Assembly (NCBI RefSeq): GCF_000281895.1
Contig: NZ_CM001558.1
Location: 4,778,556-4,842,555 of the forward strand
DNA: 64,000 nucleotides
Direction of reading: 5' to 3'
Source: Pseudomonas fluorescens Q2-87
GTDB lineage: Bacteria > Pseudomonadota > Gammaproteobacteria > Pseudomonadales > Pseudomonadaceae
Part shown: positions 1 through 8,683 of the stretch, piece by piece
Layout of the letters: each line of letters begins with the position of its first letter
How positions within the stretch are numbered: the stretch's first letter is position 1
Program-made: the position numbers and the translations under genes
Notes under the pieces: model-generated
The model's database searches: none
The model's input: the letters and a program-made list of their open reading frames with translations, nothing else
What the model was told of the DNA's origin: nothing

Positions 1-1
1 A

Positions 2-1339
2 GGCCAGCGATCGATTCGCGAAGCGGTGTTCGAGACTCGCCATGGCCCATTGCTCAATAGCGCCCAAGGCCTGGCCATGGCCAGCGGCTTTGGCCTGGCG
101 TTGCAGACGCCGAGCTTTACCGACGACAAGACCCTGGACGCGTTTTTCGACCTGTCCCGTGCGCAAAGTGCCGAGAAAGCCTCCGACGCCAGCCGGGAAA
201 TCCGTGCGATGGCGGTGAATCTGGTCTTCGCCGATGCCAGTCATATCGGCTGGCAAGTCACCGGCCGCTACCCAAACCGCCGCGAAGGCGAAGGCCTGTT
301 GCCGTCGCCAGGCTGGGACGGCCGCTACGATTGGGATGGCTATGCCGATCCGATGCTGCACCCTTACGACCAGGACCCGGCCCAGGGCTGGCTCGGCACG
401 GCCAACCAGCGCGTCATCCCCCACGGCTACGGCATGCAATTGTCCAACTCCTGGGCCGCACCGGAGCGTGGCGAACGCATGGCCGAACTGGCCGGCGCAG
501 GCAAGCACGACACCCGCAGCCTGACCGCCATGCAATATGACCAGACCACGACCTTCGCGGCCAAGCTCAAGAAAGTCTTCGAAGCGCCGGGCATGGCCCA
601 ACCGCTCAGGCAGGCGATCGAAGCGCTGCCGATCACTGAACGGGCCAAGGCCCGCGAGGCCTACACCCGCCTGATGGCGTTCGATGGGCGGCTCAGCCCG
701 ACCTCCGCCGACGCGGCGGTTTATGAGCTGTTCCTGCAGGAAAGCATGAAGCAGATTTTCCTCGACGAACTGGGCCCGGACAGCAGTCCGGCGTGGAAAG
801 CATTGATCGCCAATGGTCAGTCGTCCTACTCGGCCCAGGCCGACCATCTGCTGGGACGCGAAGACAGCCCGTTCTGGGACGATGTGCGCACGCCGCAAAA
901 AGAAGACAAGGCCGTTGTCCTGGCCCGCAGCCTGGCCGCCGCTATCAACGCCGGTGACAGCCAACTGGGCGCGGATCACAAGGCCTGGCAATGGGGCAAC
1001 CTGCATCGCTACGAGTGGAAAAACAGCAGTGGCCAGGTCGTACGCGGCCCGGTTGCGGCCGGTGGCGATGCCAGCACGCTCAACGTGGCGGCGTTTGCCT
1101 GGGGCCAGGATTTCTACACCACGCTGGCGCCGGCCATGCGTTTTATCGTCGACTTCGGCCAGCCTGAACCGTTGATGGTGCAGGACGGCGCGGGCCAATC
1201 CGGTAACCCGGCGAGCCCGAACTATGTCAATGGCATCGATCCGTGGATCAAGGGGCAGTACCAGAATTTGCCGCTGCAACCACAGAACTTCGATCGGGCC
1301 TATGGCAAGACGCGGTTGACCCTGGTGCCTGGCAAGTAA
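2..1339 (+). CDS. Penicillin acylase family protein, 3' part
   Basis: The gene enters from the left edge: the frame is open from base 2 and reads [12 protein letters not shown], so the GTG at 26 is not a real start. About 445 residues remain, corresponding to the C-terminal part of the beta chain of N-terminal-nucleophile acylases (penicillin G / acyl-homoserine-lactone acylase superfamily). Recognisable stretches are the ETRHGPL segment, the YDWDGY region and [14 protein letters not shown]. The family cleaves amide bonds in the periplasm after autoprocessing; the catalytic Ser lies upstream of the window, so substrate class cannot be judged. It ends 305 bases before the repair exonuclease and is separated from it by REP repeats, so it is probably a separate transcription unit. 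Confidence 0.8.
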   Translation, partial: GQRSIREAVFETRHGPLLNSAQGLAMASGFGLALQTPSFTDDKTLDAFFDLSRAQSAEKASDASREIRAMAVNLVFADASHIGWQVTGRYPNRREGEGLLPSPGWDGRYDWDGYADPMLHPYDQDPAQGWLGTANQRVIPHGYGMQLSNSWAAPERGERMAELAGAGKHDTRSLTAMQYDQTTTFAAKLKKVFEAPGMAQPLRQAIEALPITERAKAREAYTRLMAFDGRLSPTSADAAVYELFLQESMKQIFLDELGPDSSPAWKALIANGQSSYSAQADHLLGREDSPFWDDVRTPQKEDKAVVLARSLAAAINAGDSQLGADHKAWQWGNLHRYEWKNSSGQVVRGPVAAGGDASTLNVAAFAWGQDFYTTLAPAMRFIVDFGQPEPLMVQDGAGQSGNPASPNYVNGIDPWIKGQYQNLPLQPQNFDRAYGKTRLTLVPGK

Positions 1340-1368
1340 CTGCCGACCGGGGCTGAAGACAAGACGCC

Positions 1369-1487
1369 TGTGGAGGGAGCTTGCTTTCGCTGGACTGCGA
1401 AGCAGGCCCCGGCACGTCTACAGGCAGACCGCGTCAGTCGGTGTTACGACTGCTGCGCAGCCGAGCGGGAGCAAGCTCCCTCGCCAC
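1369..1487. repeat. REPIN-type inverted repeat pair (degenerate)
   Basis: Two REP palindromes in opposite orientation: TGTGGAGGGAGCTTGCT at the left and GGGAGCAAGCTCCCTCGCCAC at the right flank about 75 bases. The left arm has diverged (TTTCGCTGG instead of TCCCGCTGG). Same family as the copies at 10.6, 21.6, 31.9, 33.9 and 58.9 kb. Confidence 0.8.
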
Positions 1488-1532
1488 GGTGATTGGGTGT
1501 TGAATTCGGTATCGCGGTTCGACACAAAGCCA

Positions 1533-1556
1533 GTGTGGGAGCGAGCTTGCTCGTGA
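1533..1556. repeat. Solitary REP element
   Basis: GTGGGAGCGAGCTTGCTCG is a single palindrome of the second REP subtype in this window (GAGCGAGCTTGCTCGC core). It lies about 90 bases before the exonuclease start. Confidence 0.7.
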
Positions 1557-1644
1557 TGAAGTCAATCCATTCCAGCGAAAACCCAATAGAACTTCTCCCC
1601 CCGCCAGCGCCTCTACCTGACAAGCCCATCGCCCCGGTGACTGC

Positions 1645-2694
1645 ATGGATCTTGTCATTGCCCGCCCCGAAGGCCTGTATTGCCCGCCCGGGGATTTCTA
1701 CATCGACCCGTGGCGTCCGGTAGAACGTTCAGTCATCACCCACGCCCATGGCGACCATGCCCGCAACGGCAACCAACATTACCTGGCAGCGGCGCCCGGC
1801 GAAGGCATTCTGCGTTCCCGCCTCGGCCAGGACATCGACCTGCAAACCCTGCCCTACGGCGAACGCCTGCTGCATCACGGCGTGACCTTGAGTTTTCACC
1901 CCGCCGGCCATGTGCTGGGCTCGGCCCAGGTGCGGCTGGAATATCAAGGTGAGGTCTGGGTGGCGTCGGGGGATTACAAAGTCGAGCCCGACGGCACCTG
2001 TGCGCCCTTCGAACCGGTGAAATGTCATACCTTCATCACGGAATCCACCTTTGGCCTGCCGATTTATCGCTGGCAGCCCCAGACGCAGGTTTTCGACGAG
2101 ATCAACCAATGGTGGCGCGGGAACATTGCCGCCGGCCGGGCCAGCGTGCTGTTCTGCTATTCCTTTGGCAAGGCCCAGCGGATTCTTCACGGTATCGATG
2201 AAAGCCTCGGGCCGATCCTGGCCCACGGGGCCGTGGAGCCGCTGAACCGTGTGTATCGCGAGGCCGGGGTTTATCTGCCGCCAACGATCTACGCCGGCGA
2301 GGTGAAAAAGAACGACCCGATCATGGGCCAGGCGTTGGTCATCGCCCCGCCCTCCGCCGGCGGCAATACCTGGATGCGCCGCTTCGGCGACTACAGCGAT
2401 GCCTTTGCCAGCGGCTGGATGCGCCTGCGCGGCACGCGGCGGCGGCGTGGCGTCGACCGGGGTTTTGTACTGTCCGATCACGCCGACTGGCCCGGCCTGC
2501 TCTGGGCCATCGAACAGACTGGCGCCGAGCGGGTCATGGTCACTCACGGTTCGGTCGGCGTGCTGGTGCGCCATTTATGCGAGCAAGGCCTCGACGCCCA
2601 AGGGTTCACCACCGAATACGGCGACGACGAAGAAGACCGCGCCGCCACGATCGATGCCGGCGCCGACACCGATTCCGGCGAGGAGGCACCATGA
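1645..2694 (+). CDS. Ligase-associated DNA exonuclease (metallo-beta-lactamase fold)
   Basis: 349 residues. Metallo-beta-lactamase/beta-CASP nuclease: the THAHGDHARNGN motif near residues 33-44 is the HxHxDH metal-binding signature, and GHVLGSAQVRLE, ITESTFG and LSDHADW are the later metal and beta-CASP motifs typical of CPSF73/SNM1-like enzymes. This family (ligase-associated exonuclease) is encoded with an ATP-dependent ligase, a DEXH helicase and a metallophosphoesterase in a predicted bacterial DNA repair set. The stop overlaps the ligase start (ATGA), so the two are translationally coupled. The ATG at 1645 gives the family N-terminus MDLVIARPEGLYCPPGDFYIDP, although the ribosome site is weak. 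Confidence 0.93.
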   Translation: MDLVIARPEGLYCPPGDFYIDPWRPVERSVITHAHGDHARNGNQHYLAAAPGEGILRSRLGQDIDLQTLPYGERLLHHGVTLSFHPAGHVLGSAQVRLEYQGEVWVASGDYKVEPDGTCAPFEPVKCHTFITESTFGLPIYRWQPQTQVFDEINQWWRGNIAAGRASVLFCYSFGKAQRILHGIDESLGPILAHGAVEPLNRVYREAGVYLPPTIYAGEVKKNDPIMGQALVIAPPSAGGNTWMRRFGDYSDAFASGWMRLRGTRRRRGVDRGFVLSDHADWPGLLWAIEQTGAERVMVTHGSVGVLVRHLCEQGLDAQGFTTEYGDDEEDRAATIDAGADTDSGEEAP

Positions 2695-4382
2695 AAGCCT
2701 TCGCCGAGCTGTACGCCGAGTTGGATGCCACTACGTCGAGCAATGCCAAGCTCGCCGCTATGCAGAACTACTTCACCCAAGCCCCGCCCGAGGACGCGGC
2801 GTGGGCGGTGTATTTCCTTTCCGGCGGGCGCCCACGGCAGCTGGTTCCGGTAAAGATCCTGCGGGAGTTGGCAGTGCAAGTATCCGGGCTCTCGGGGTGG
2901 CTGTTCGAAGAAAGCTACCAGGCGGTCGGCGACCTGGCCGAGACCATTTCATTGGTGTTGCCGGAATCGCCCCACAGTTCCGACGAAGGCCTGGCACTGT
3001 GGATCGAGGATAAATTGTTGCCGTTGCGGGGTGAGTCGCCGGAAGTCCTGGCACACCGGCTACCGGCATTGTGGGCGCAACTGGACCGGCCAAGCCTGAT
3101 GTTGTGCATCAAGCTCATTACCGGCAGTTTCCGGGTCGGCGTGTCCAAACTGCTGGTGACCCGCGCCCTGGCCGGCTTGGCCAATCTGGACAGCAAACGG
3201 GTGGCCCAACGTATGGTGGGCTATACCGACCTGTCCCATCGTCCAACCGCCGCAGGTTATCTCAAGCTGATCGCAGCTGAATCCTCCGATGAACATGCCC
3301 AGCGCGGCGGCCAGCCGTACCCGTTTTTCCTGGCCCATGGGTTGTCCGCGCCAGTGGAGCAGTTCGATACGCTGCTGGGCCCGGCCAGTGATTGGCAAGT
3401 GGAATGGAAGTGGGACGGCATCCGCTCCCAGGTGATCAAGCGCGACGGCCACCTGTGGGTCTGGTCCCGGGGTGAGGATCTGGTAACCGACCGTTTCCCC
3501 GAACTGCATGCCCTCGCGCAGGCGCTGCCCGACGGTACGGTGATCGACGGCGAAATCGTGGTGTGGAAAACTTCCCGGCCGAAAACCGAGGACGCCTTCG
3601 ATCCGGACACGCTGCTGCAACCGGCCGTGCAGCCCTTCGCCCTGTTGCAACAGCGCATCGGGCGCAAGACCCTGGGCAAGAAAATCCTCGAAGATGCCCC
3701 CGTGGTGGTGATGGCCTACGACCTGCTGGAATGGCAGGGCGAGGACTGGCGCAGCCGCCCCCAAGTCGAACGCCGCGAACAATTGGAAGCACTGCTTGCC
3801 CGCGTCCATAGCCCGGTGCTGTTGCCATCACCGATTGTCACCGGTCCGGACTGGCTCGACCTGGCCCGGCAGCGCGAAGCCTCTCGCAGCCTCGGCGTCG
3901 AAGGCATGATGCTCAAGGCTCGCAACGCGCTGTACGGCGTCGGTCGCACCAAAGACATGGGCGTGTGGTGGAAGTGGAAAATCGACCCGTTCAGCGTCGA
4001 CGCGGTGCTCATCTATGCCCAGCGCGGCCATGGCCGGCGTGCCAGTCTGTACAGCGATTACACCTTCGCCGTATGGGATAACCCGCCGGGCAGCCGCGAA
4101 CGGACCCTGGTGCCCTTTGCCAAGGCCTATTCGGGGCTGACCGATGAAGAAATGCGCCAGGTCGACAGCATCGTGCGCAAGACCACCGTGGAAAAATTCG
4201 GGCCCGTGAGCAGTGTCACGCCCACCCTGGTGTTCGAACTGGGCTTCGAGGGCATCGCCCTGTCCAAGCGCCACAAGAGCGGGATCGCCGTGCGGTTTCC
4301 GCGAATGTTGCGCTGGCGCCGGGACAAAGGCGTCGACGAGGCCGACACGCTGGTGACACTTCAGGATCTGTTGAAAAGCTGA
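2691..4382 (+). CDS. ATP-dependent DNA ligase (ligase-associated repair cluster)
   Basis: 563 residues from the ATG at 2691, which follows GAGGAGGCACC and overlaps the upstream stop; the longer open frame to 2577 is only overlap with the exonuclease. The adenylated lysine is Lys240 in EWKWDGIR (KxDG motif), followed by WSRGEDLVTDRFPE, VIDGEIVVW, EGMMLKA and WWKWK, the successive nucleotidyltransferase motifs. An N-terminal helical DNA-binding domain (residues 1-200) and a C-terminal OB domain complete the three-domain layout. It seals nicks using ATP. Its helicase and phosphoesterase partners lie 6.4 kb downstream rather than next door. Confidence 0.94.
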   Translation: MKAFAELYAELDATTSSNAKLAAMQNYFTQAPPEDAAWAVYFLSGGRPRQLVPVKILRELAVQVSGLSGWLFEESYQAVGDLAETISLVLPESPHSSDEGLALWIEDKLLPLRGESPEVLAHRLPALWAQLDRPSLMLCIKLITGSFRVGVSKLLVTRALAGLANLDSKRVAQRMVGYTDLSHRPTAAGYLKLIAAESSDEHAQRGGQPYPFFLAHGLSAPVEQFDTLLGPASDWQVEWKWDGIRSQVIKRDGHLWVWSRGEDLVTDRFPELHALAQALPDGTVIDGEIVVWKTSRPKTEDAFDPDTLLQPAVQPFALLQQRIGRKTLGKKILEDAPVVVMAYDLLEWQGEDWRSRPQVERREQLEALLARVHSPVLLPSPIVTGPDWLDLARQREASRSLGVEGMMLKARNALYGVGRTKDMGVWWKWKIDPFSVDAVLIYAQRGHGRRASLYSDYTFAVWDNPPGSRERTLVPFAKAYSGLTDEEMRQVDSIVRKTTVEKFGPVSSVTPTLVFELGFEGIALSKRHKSGIAVRFPRMLRWRRDKGVDEADTLVTLQDLLKS

Positions 4383-4902
4383 CCCCCCTCCCGGGCCAGG
4401 CTGCTGAACGCCGGCGTGACTATCAAGGCGATGCATTTCATAGTGTACTTCTCCACAGTCTAGCTGAGGCGCGTTGGTGCTCTGCCCCTTCGCTCTAGAC
4501 AATAGTCACTATGTAACACGGATGAAAAAAAGTGTGAGTCGTCAATGACGGCATCTAAGTATATGCATGTGTTAAATAGGCGATTTAGCGCATCTAAAAA
4601 ACTATTGATACTCCGCGCACTAGCAGTTTTTCTGACGCCGTAATTGCGTCACCTGCGCCTTCATCATGATAATAAAAAACCGCCTTGCTCTTTCAAAGCG
4701 CACTGCTAACGTGACATCAGACCCGTCATTTATTTTAGTGTCTCCATCGTCCAGATCCTGCGCCAAGCCGATTATGCAACCATGAAAGGGATGCAATCAT
4801 TCGGGGAGTGCCAGCCCCTTCCCAGGGTGAAGCCGAGCGGGACCGCCCCCCAATGGCATGTTGAATCCAGAACGTGCCACCCATACGAGTAGGGAGCCTG
4901 CC
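4383..4902. other. Gene-free AT-rich stretch between ligase and acyltransferase
   Basis: About 520 bases with no credible reading frame in either direction. Composition shifts sharply from GC-rich to AT-rich at about 4495-4740 (runs such as TAATAAAAAACC), unlike its neighbours. No repeat, tRNA or transposase remnant was seen. It probably contains the acyltransferase promoter and may be a junction of acquired DNA. Confidence 0.5.
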
Positions 4903-6051
4903 ATGCGCGCAGAGAAGCGGTTCCAGTCGCTGGACAGTTTCAGGGGATTGATGGCCATTTCAGTGATGCTTTATCACTTACGTGTCAGCGGCAGCTTTAC
5001 CGAATGGTTGTTATTTCGCCATGCCGAAGTATTTGTATCTTTCTTTTTTGTATTGAGTGGCTTTGTCTTGACGCATGCTTATGGCCGTTCCGTACAGTTT
5101 AACTTTCGAAAGTTCTTCATCACACGAACCTTCCGCTTGCTACCCCTGCACCTCTTTATGCTGAGTATTTTTGTACTGTTAGAGTGCGGCAGATACATGG
5201 CTGCTCAAAAAGGCATGGACTTCAACAACTCACCCTTTTCAGGGAAGTTTGCCCCTTCCGAAATCCTGCCGAATGCACTGCTGTTGCAATCCTGGACGCA
5301 TTTGACTGAGCCACTGTCGTTCAACTTTCCATCGTGGAGCATCAGTATCGAGTATTACACCTATATGATCTTCGCCCTGATCCTGAGCATCGCTTTCGGC
5401 GCCAAGACGTGGGTATGGGTGACGGTGGTGTTCGTGGCCTTGGCGCTGATGTATGCAAGCAATACCTTCTTTACCGTCGAGTCGCTGCGGGGCCTCGCCT
5501 ACTTTTTCACCGGCTGCCTGGCTTACGCCGTGTACCTGAGGCTCCCCCACCCCACACAGGCCCAAACCTGGTTGCTGACAACGTTTGAAGTGGTGGCGGT
5601 GATCGTGGTGCTGGTTTTCGTGATCAATGATTTTGCAGGCAAGCAGTTGTGGGCCAGCCCGTTGTTCGGTGCCATCGTGGTGATATTCGCCTTTGATCGC
5701 GGCGCTGTGTCACGGTTGTTGGCGGGCCGTGGCTTCGGTTTCCTCGGCAAATTGTCTTATTCCATCTACCTGACCCACGCGGCCGTTCTGTTTTGCGTAG
5801 TGTCGGCGTTCATGGTGGCGAAAAAAATCTCAGGCGTTGACATTGCACCGGTGATCGACGGGACTCGTTATCTGGACCTCGGTAATGTGCTGCTTAATAA
5901 CCTCATCGCTTTGCTGGTAGCGGGATCAGTCGTCCTGGTGTCGATGTTCACCTACCGATATGTCGAAATGACCGGGCAATCCCTTGGTCGAGCGCTTAGT
6001 AACACCCCCGCCCACAGCCGTCCGGTATTAAGGCCTGATACCGAGGTTTGA
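4903..6051 (+). CDS. Acyltransferase 3 family membrane protein
   Basis: 382 residues from the ATG at 4903, chosen because AGGGAG lies six bases upstream; an in-frame ATG at 4858 would add 15 residues without a ribosome site. The protein is an O-acyltransferase of the acyltransferase-3 family (OafA/NodX type): RFQSLDSFRGLMAISVMLYHL carries the usual DxxRG-type start, HAEVFVSFFFVLSGFVLTHA the FVxSGF motif, followed by about ten membrane helices and SYSIYLTHA near the end. Such enzymes acetylate surface or secreted glycans; the substrate here is unknown. The 5' half has weaker GC bias than neighbouring genes and no pathway partner is adjacent, so it may be acquired. Confidence 0.88.
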   Translation: MRAEKRFQSLDSFRGLMAISVMLYHLRVSGSFTEWLLFRHAEVFVSFFFVLSGFVLTHAYGRSVQFNFRKFFITRTFRLLPLHLFMLSIFVLLECGRYMAAQKGMDFNNSPFSGKFAPSEILPNALLLQSWTHLTEPLSFNFPSWSISIEYYTYMIFALILSIAFGAKTWVWVTVVFVALALMYASNTFFTVESLRGLAYFFTGCLAYAVYLRLPHPTQAQTWLLTTFEVVAVIVVLVFVINDFAGKQLWASPLFGAIVVIFAFDRGAVSRLLAGRGFGFLGKLSYSIYLTHAAVLFCVVSAFMVAKKISGVDIAPVIDGTRYLDLGNVLLNNLIALLVAGSVVLVSMFTYRYVEMTGQSLGRALSNTPAHSRPVLRPDTEV

Positions 6052-6380
6052 AAAAACCGCGATTAAAACCTTCAGGCCGCTGCGGCTTCGCTGTGAAGGG
6101 CCTGCTCCAGCACGATCAGCACACGATGTTTTGAACAGCGGCCACTTCCTTGCCACTTGAGCGATAGAACACAGAGTCGGCACCATCCTGGTGCGCCTTT
6201 TAAGGTACGCTCGTACCCGCGCACCATCGCGCTCCGTGACCGGCCGCCGTGGCTTTTAAAACACTTGTTCGGCACTGTGGTTCGGAAATTGCTACCTTTA
6301 TGCCGTCATACCGTTCTCGCCTTCACCGGTAACAATACTTACGCGCCACAAGCGCTCATATTGGTTTTAGGGATTGAATA
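6052..6380. promoter_or_regulatory. Upstream region of the ABC transporter operon
   Basis: 329 bases without a gene. It should hold the promoter of the substrate-binding protein gene; a ribosome site (GGGATTG) sits just before the ATG at 6381. A short hairpin (GGCACCATCCTGGTGCGCC) lies at about 6179. I could not place an ArgR site or a convincing -35/-10 pair. Confidence 0.4.
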
Positions 6381-7163
6381 ATGAAAAAAGCACTGCTGAC
6401 CCTTTCTGCACTGGCGTTGTGCATGGCCGCTGGCGTGGCCACGGCCAAGGAATACAAGGAACTGCGTTTTGGTGTCGACCCGTCCTACGCCCCGTTTGAG
6501 TCCAAGGCCGCCGACGGCAGCCTGGTCGGTTTCGACATCGACCTGGGCAATGCGATCTGCGCGGAGCTGAAGGTCAAATGCAAATGGGTCGAAAGTGATT
6601 TCGACGGCATGATTCCGGGCCTCAAGGCCAATAAATTCGACGGTGTGATCTCTTCCATGACCGTGACCCCGGCCCGCGAGAAAGTCATCGACTTCTCCGC
6701 CGAGCTGTTCTCCGGCCCAACCTCCCTCGTGTTCAAGAAAGGCTCGGGCCTGTCTGAAGACATCGCGTCGCTCAAAGGCAAGACCGTCGGCTACGAGCAA
6801 GGCACCATCCAGGAAGCCTATGCCAAAGCCGTGCTGGACAAGGCGGGCGTCAAGACCCAGGCCTATCAGAACCAGGACCAGGTCTACGCCGACCTGACTT
6901 CCGGCCGTCTCGACGCCTCCATCCAGGACATGCTGCAAGCCGAGCTGGGCTTCCTGAAATCGCCACAAGGCGCCGACTACGAAGTCAGCAAGCCTGTGGA
7001 CAGCGAGCTGTTGCCTGCCAAGACTGCGATCGGTATCAAGAAAGGTAACAACGAGCTGAAGGCACTTTTGGATAAAGGTATCAAAGCGTTACACGATGAC
7101 GGCAAGTACGCCGAGATCCAGAAAAAACACTTTGGCGATCTGAATCTGTACAGCGGCAAATAA
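6381..7163 (+). CDS. Periplasmic basic amino acid-binding protein of ABC transporter (AotJ-like)
   Basis: 260 residues with a clear signal peptide (MKKALLTLSALALCMAAG, predicted cleavage after ATA near residue 22). The mature part is a family 3 solute-binding protein: LRFGVDPSYAPFESKAADGSLVGFDIDLGNAIC and GVISSMTVTPAREKVIDFS are the lysine/arginine/ornithine/histidine-binding motifs. It captures the amino acid in the periplasm and delivers it to the permeases encoded next. The gene set (binding protein, two permeases, aspartoacylase-like protein, ATPase) is that of P. aeruginosa aotJQM-O-P, but argR is absent, so the symbol is withheld. A terminator follows immediately. Confidence 0.92.
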   Translation: MKKALLTLSALALCMAAGVATAKEYKELRFGVDPSYAPFESKAADGSLVGFDIDLGNAICAELKVKCKWVESDFDGMIPGLKANKFDGVISSMTVTPAREKVIDFSAELFSGPTSLVFKKGSGLSEDIASLKGKTVGYEQGTIQEAYAKAVLDKAGVKTQAYQNQDQVYADLTSGRLDASIQDMLQAELGFLKSPQGADYEVSKPVDSELLPAKTAIGIKKGNNELKALLDKGIKALHDDGKYAEIQKKHFGDLNLYSGK

Positions 7164-7169
7164 TGCGCT

Positions 7170-7201
7170 GCGCCCATCCGGTCTCGGATGGGCGCTTTTT
7201 T
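7170..7201 (+). terminator. Intra-operon terminator/attenuator after the binding protein gene
   Basis: Perfect 11-bp stem GCGCCCATCCG / CGGATGGGCGC with a GTCT loop, followed by six T, starting seven bases after the stop codon. It sits 20 bases before the permease start, so it should limit read-through and keep the binding protein in excess over the membrane subunits. Confidence 0.85.
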
Positions 7202-7220
7202 CCTGCCAAAGGCCTCTTTC

Positions 7221-7949
7221 ATGTTCGAACAACTCCTACAAAATCTGGGGCTCTCCGCCTTCAGCCTGAAGGGCTTTGGCCCGCTGCTGATGCAGGGCAC
7301 CTGGATGACCATCAAGCTGTCGGCCCTGTCCTTGCTGTTGAGCGTCTTGCTCGGCCTGCTGGGCGCCAGTGCCAAGCTGTCCAGCGTCAAACTCCTGCGA
7401 ATTCCTGCCCAGCTCTACACCACGCTGATTCGCGGCGTGCCGGACCTGGTGCTGATGCTGCTGATTTTCTACAGCCTGCAAACCTGGCTGACCTCGTTTA
7501 CCGACTTCATGGAATGGGAATACATCGAGATCGACCCATTCGGCGCTGGGGTCATCACCCTGGGCTTCATTTATGGCGCGTACTTCACCGAGACCTTTCG
7601 CGGCGCGATCCTCGCAGTGCCCCGGGGCCAGGTCGAAGCCGCCACGGCGTATGGCCTCAAACGTGGCCAGCGCTTTCGCTTCGTGGTATTCCCACAAATG
7701 ATGCGCTTCGCCCTGCCGGGGATCGGCAACAACTGGATGGTGATGCTCAAGGCCACCGCGCTGGTGTCGATCATTGGCCTGGCCGACCTGGTCAAGGCGG
7801 CCCAAGACGCGGGCAAGAGCACCTATCAACTGTTTTACTTCCTGGTCCTGGCGGCCCTGATCTACCTGCTGATCACCAGCGCCTCCAACTTCATCCTGCG
7901 CTGGCTTGAACGCCGCTACGCCGCAGGCGCGCGGGAGGCCGTGCGATGA
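7221..7949 (+). CDS. ABC transporter permease, basic amino acids (AotQ/HisQ-like)
   Basis: 242 residues starting at the ATG of MFEQLLQNLGLSAFSLKGFGP; the extra 11 residues of the open frame would be encoded by the terminator hairpin. Polar amino acid permease family with about five membrane helices and the ATPase-contacting EAA loop EAATAYGLKRGQRFRFVVFPQMMRFALPGIGN (residues ~140-170). It forms a heterodimeric channel with the next permease, whose start codon overlaps its stop (ATGA). Confidence 0.92.
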   Translation: MFEQLLQNLGLSAFSLKGFGPLLMQGTWMTIKLSALSLLLSVLLGLLGASAKLSSVKLLRIPAQLYTTLIRGVPDLVLMLLIFYSLQTWLTSFTDFMEWEYIEIDPFGAGVITLGFIYGAYFTETFRGAILAVPRGQVEAATAYGLKRGQRFRFVVFPQMMRFALPGIGNNWMVMLKATALVSIIGLADLVKAAQDAGKSTYQLFYFLVLAALIYLLITSASNFILRWLERRYAAGAREAVR

Positions 7950-8656
7950 TCGAGCTCCTGCAAGAATACTGGCGGCCATTTCTCTACAGCGACGGTGTCA
8001 ATGTCACCGGCCTGGCCATGACCCTCTGGCTGCTCAGCGCCTCGCTGCTGATCGGCTTCCTGGTGTCGATCCCGCTGTCCATCGCCCGGGTTTCGTCCAA
8101 GGTCTACGTGCGCTGGCCGGTGCAGTTCTACACGTACCTGTTCCGTGGCACGCCGCTTTATATCCAATTGCTGATCTGCTACACCGGCATCTACAGCATC
8201 GCTGCGGTGCGCGCCCAGCCGTTGCTCGACAGTTTCTTTCGCGATGCGATGAACTGCACGATCCTGGCGTTCGCCTTGAACACCTGCGCCTACACCACGG
8301 AAATTTTCGCCGGGGCGATTCGCAGCATGAACCATGGCGAAGTCGAAGCGGCCAAGGCCTATGGCCTGACCGGCTGGAAGCTGTACGCCTATGTGATCAT
8401 GCCTTCGGCCCTGCGACGCTCGCTGCCGTATTACAGCAACGAAGTGATCTTGATGTTGCACTCGACGACCGTGGCGTTCACCGCTACCGTTCCAGACGTG
8501 CTGAAAGTCGCGCGGGACGCCAACTCGGCCACGTTCCTGACGTTCCAATCGTTCGGGATCGCCGCGTTGATCTACCTGACCGTCACCTTCGCACTGGTGG
8601 GCCTATTCCGTCTCGCCGAACGCCGCTGGCTGGCCTTTCTCGGGCCGACCCACTAG
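7946..8656 (+). CDS. ABC transporter permease, basic amino acids (AotM/HisM-like)
   Basis: 236 residues, second membrane subunit. Five predicted helices and the EAA loop EAAKAYGLTGWKLYAYVIMPSALRRSLPYYSNE near residues 132-164. The gene begins inside the stop codon of the first permease, as in aotQM and hisQM, and is followed 27 bases later by the aspartoacylase-like gene. Assignment to basic amino acid import rests on family similarity and operon layout. Confidence 0.92.
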   Translation: MIELLQEYWRPFLYSDGVNVTGLAMTLWLLSASLLIGFLVSIPLSIARVSSKVYVRWPVQFYTYLFRGTPLYIQLLICYTGIYSIAAVRAQPLLDSFFRDAMNCTILAFALNTCAYTTEIFAGAIRSMNHGEVEAAKAYGLTGWKLYAYVIMPSALRRSLPYYSNEVILMLHSTTVAFTATVPDVLKVARDANSATFLTFQSFGIAALIYLTVTFALVGLFRLAERRWLAFLGPTH

Positions 8657-8683
8657 GGCTTTTGTTCCAGGACACACATTCAA

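Noticed and set aside
1369..1556. Possible CRISPR-like or regularly spaced repeats
   Set aside because: The repeats are REP palindromes in pairs with irregular distances across the window, not an array with unique spacers, and no cas genes are present.
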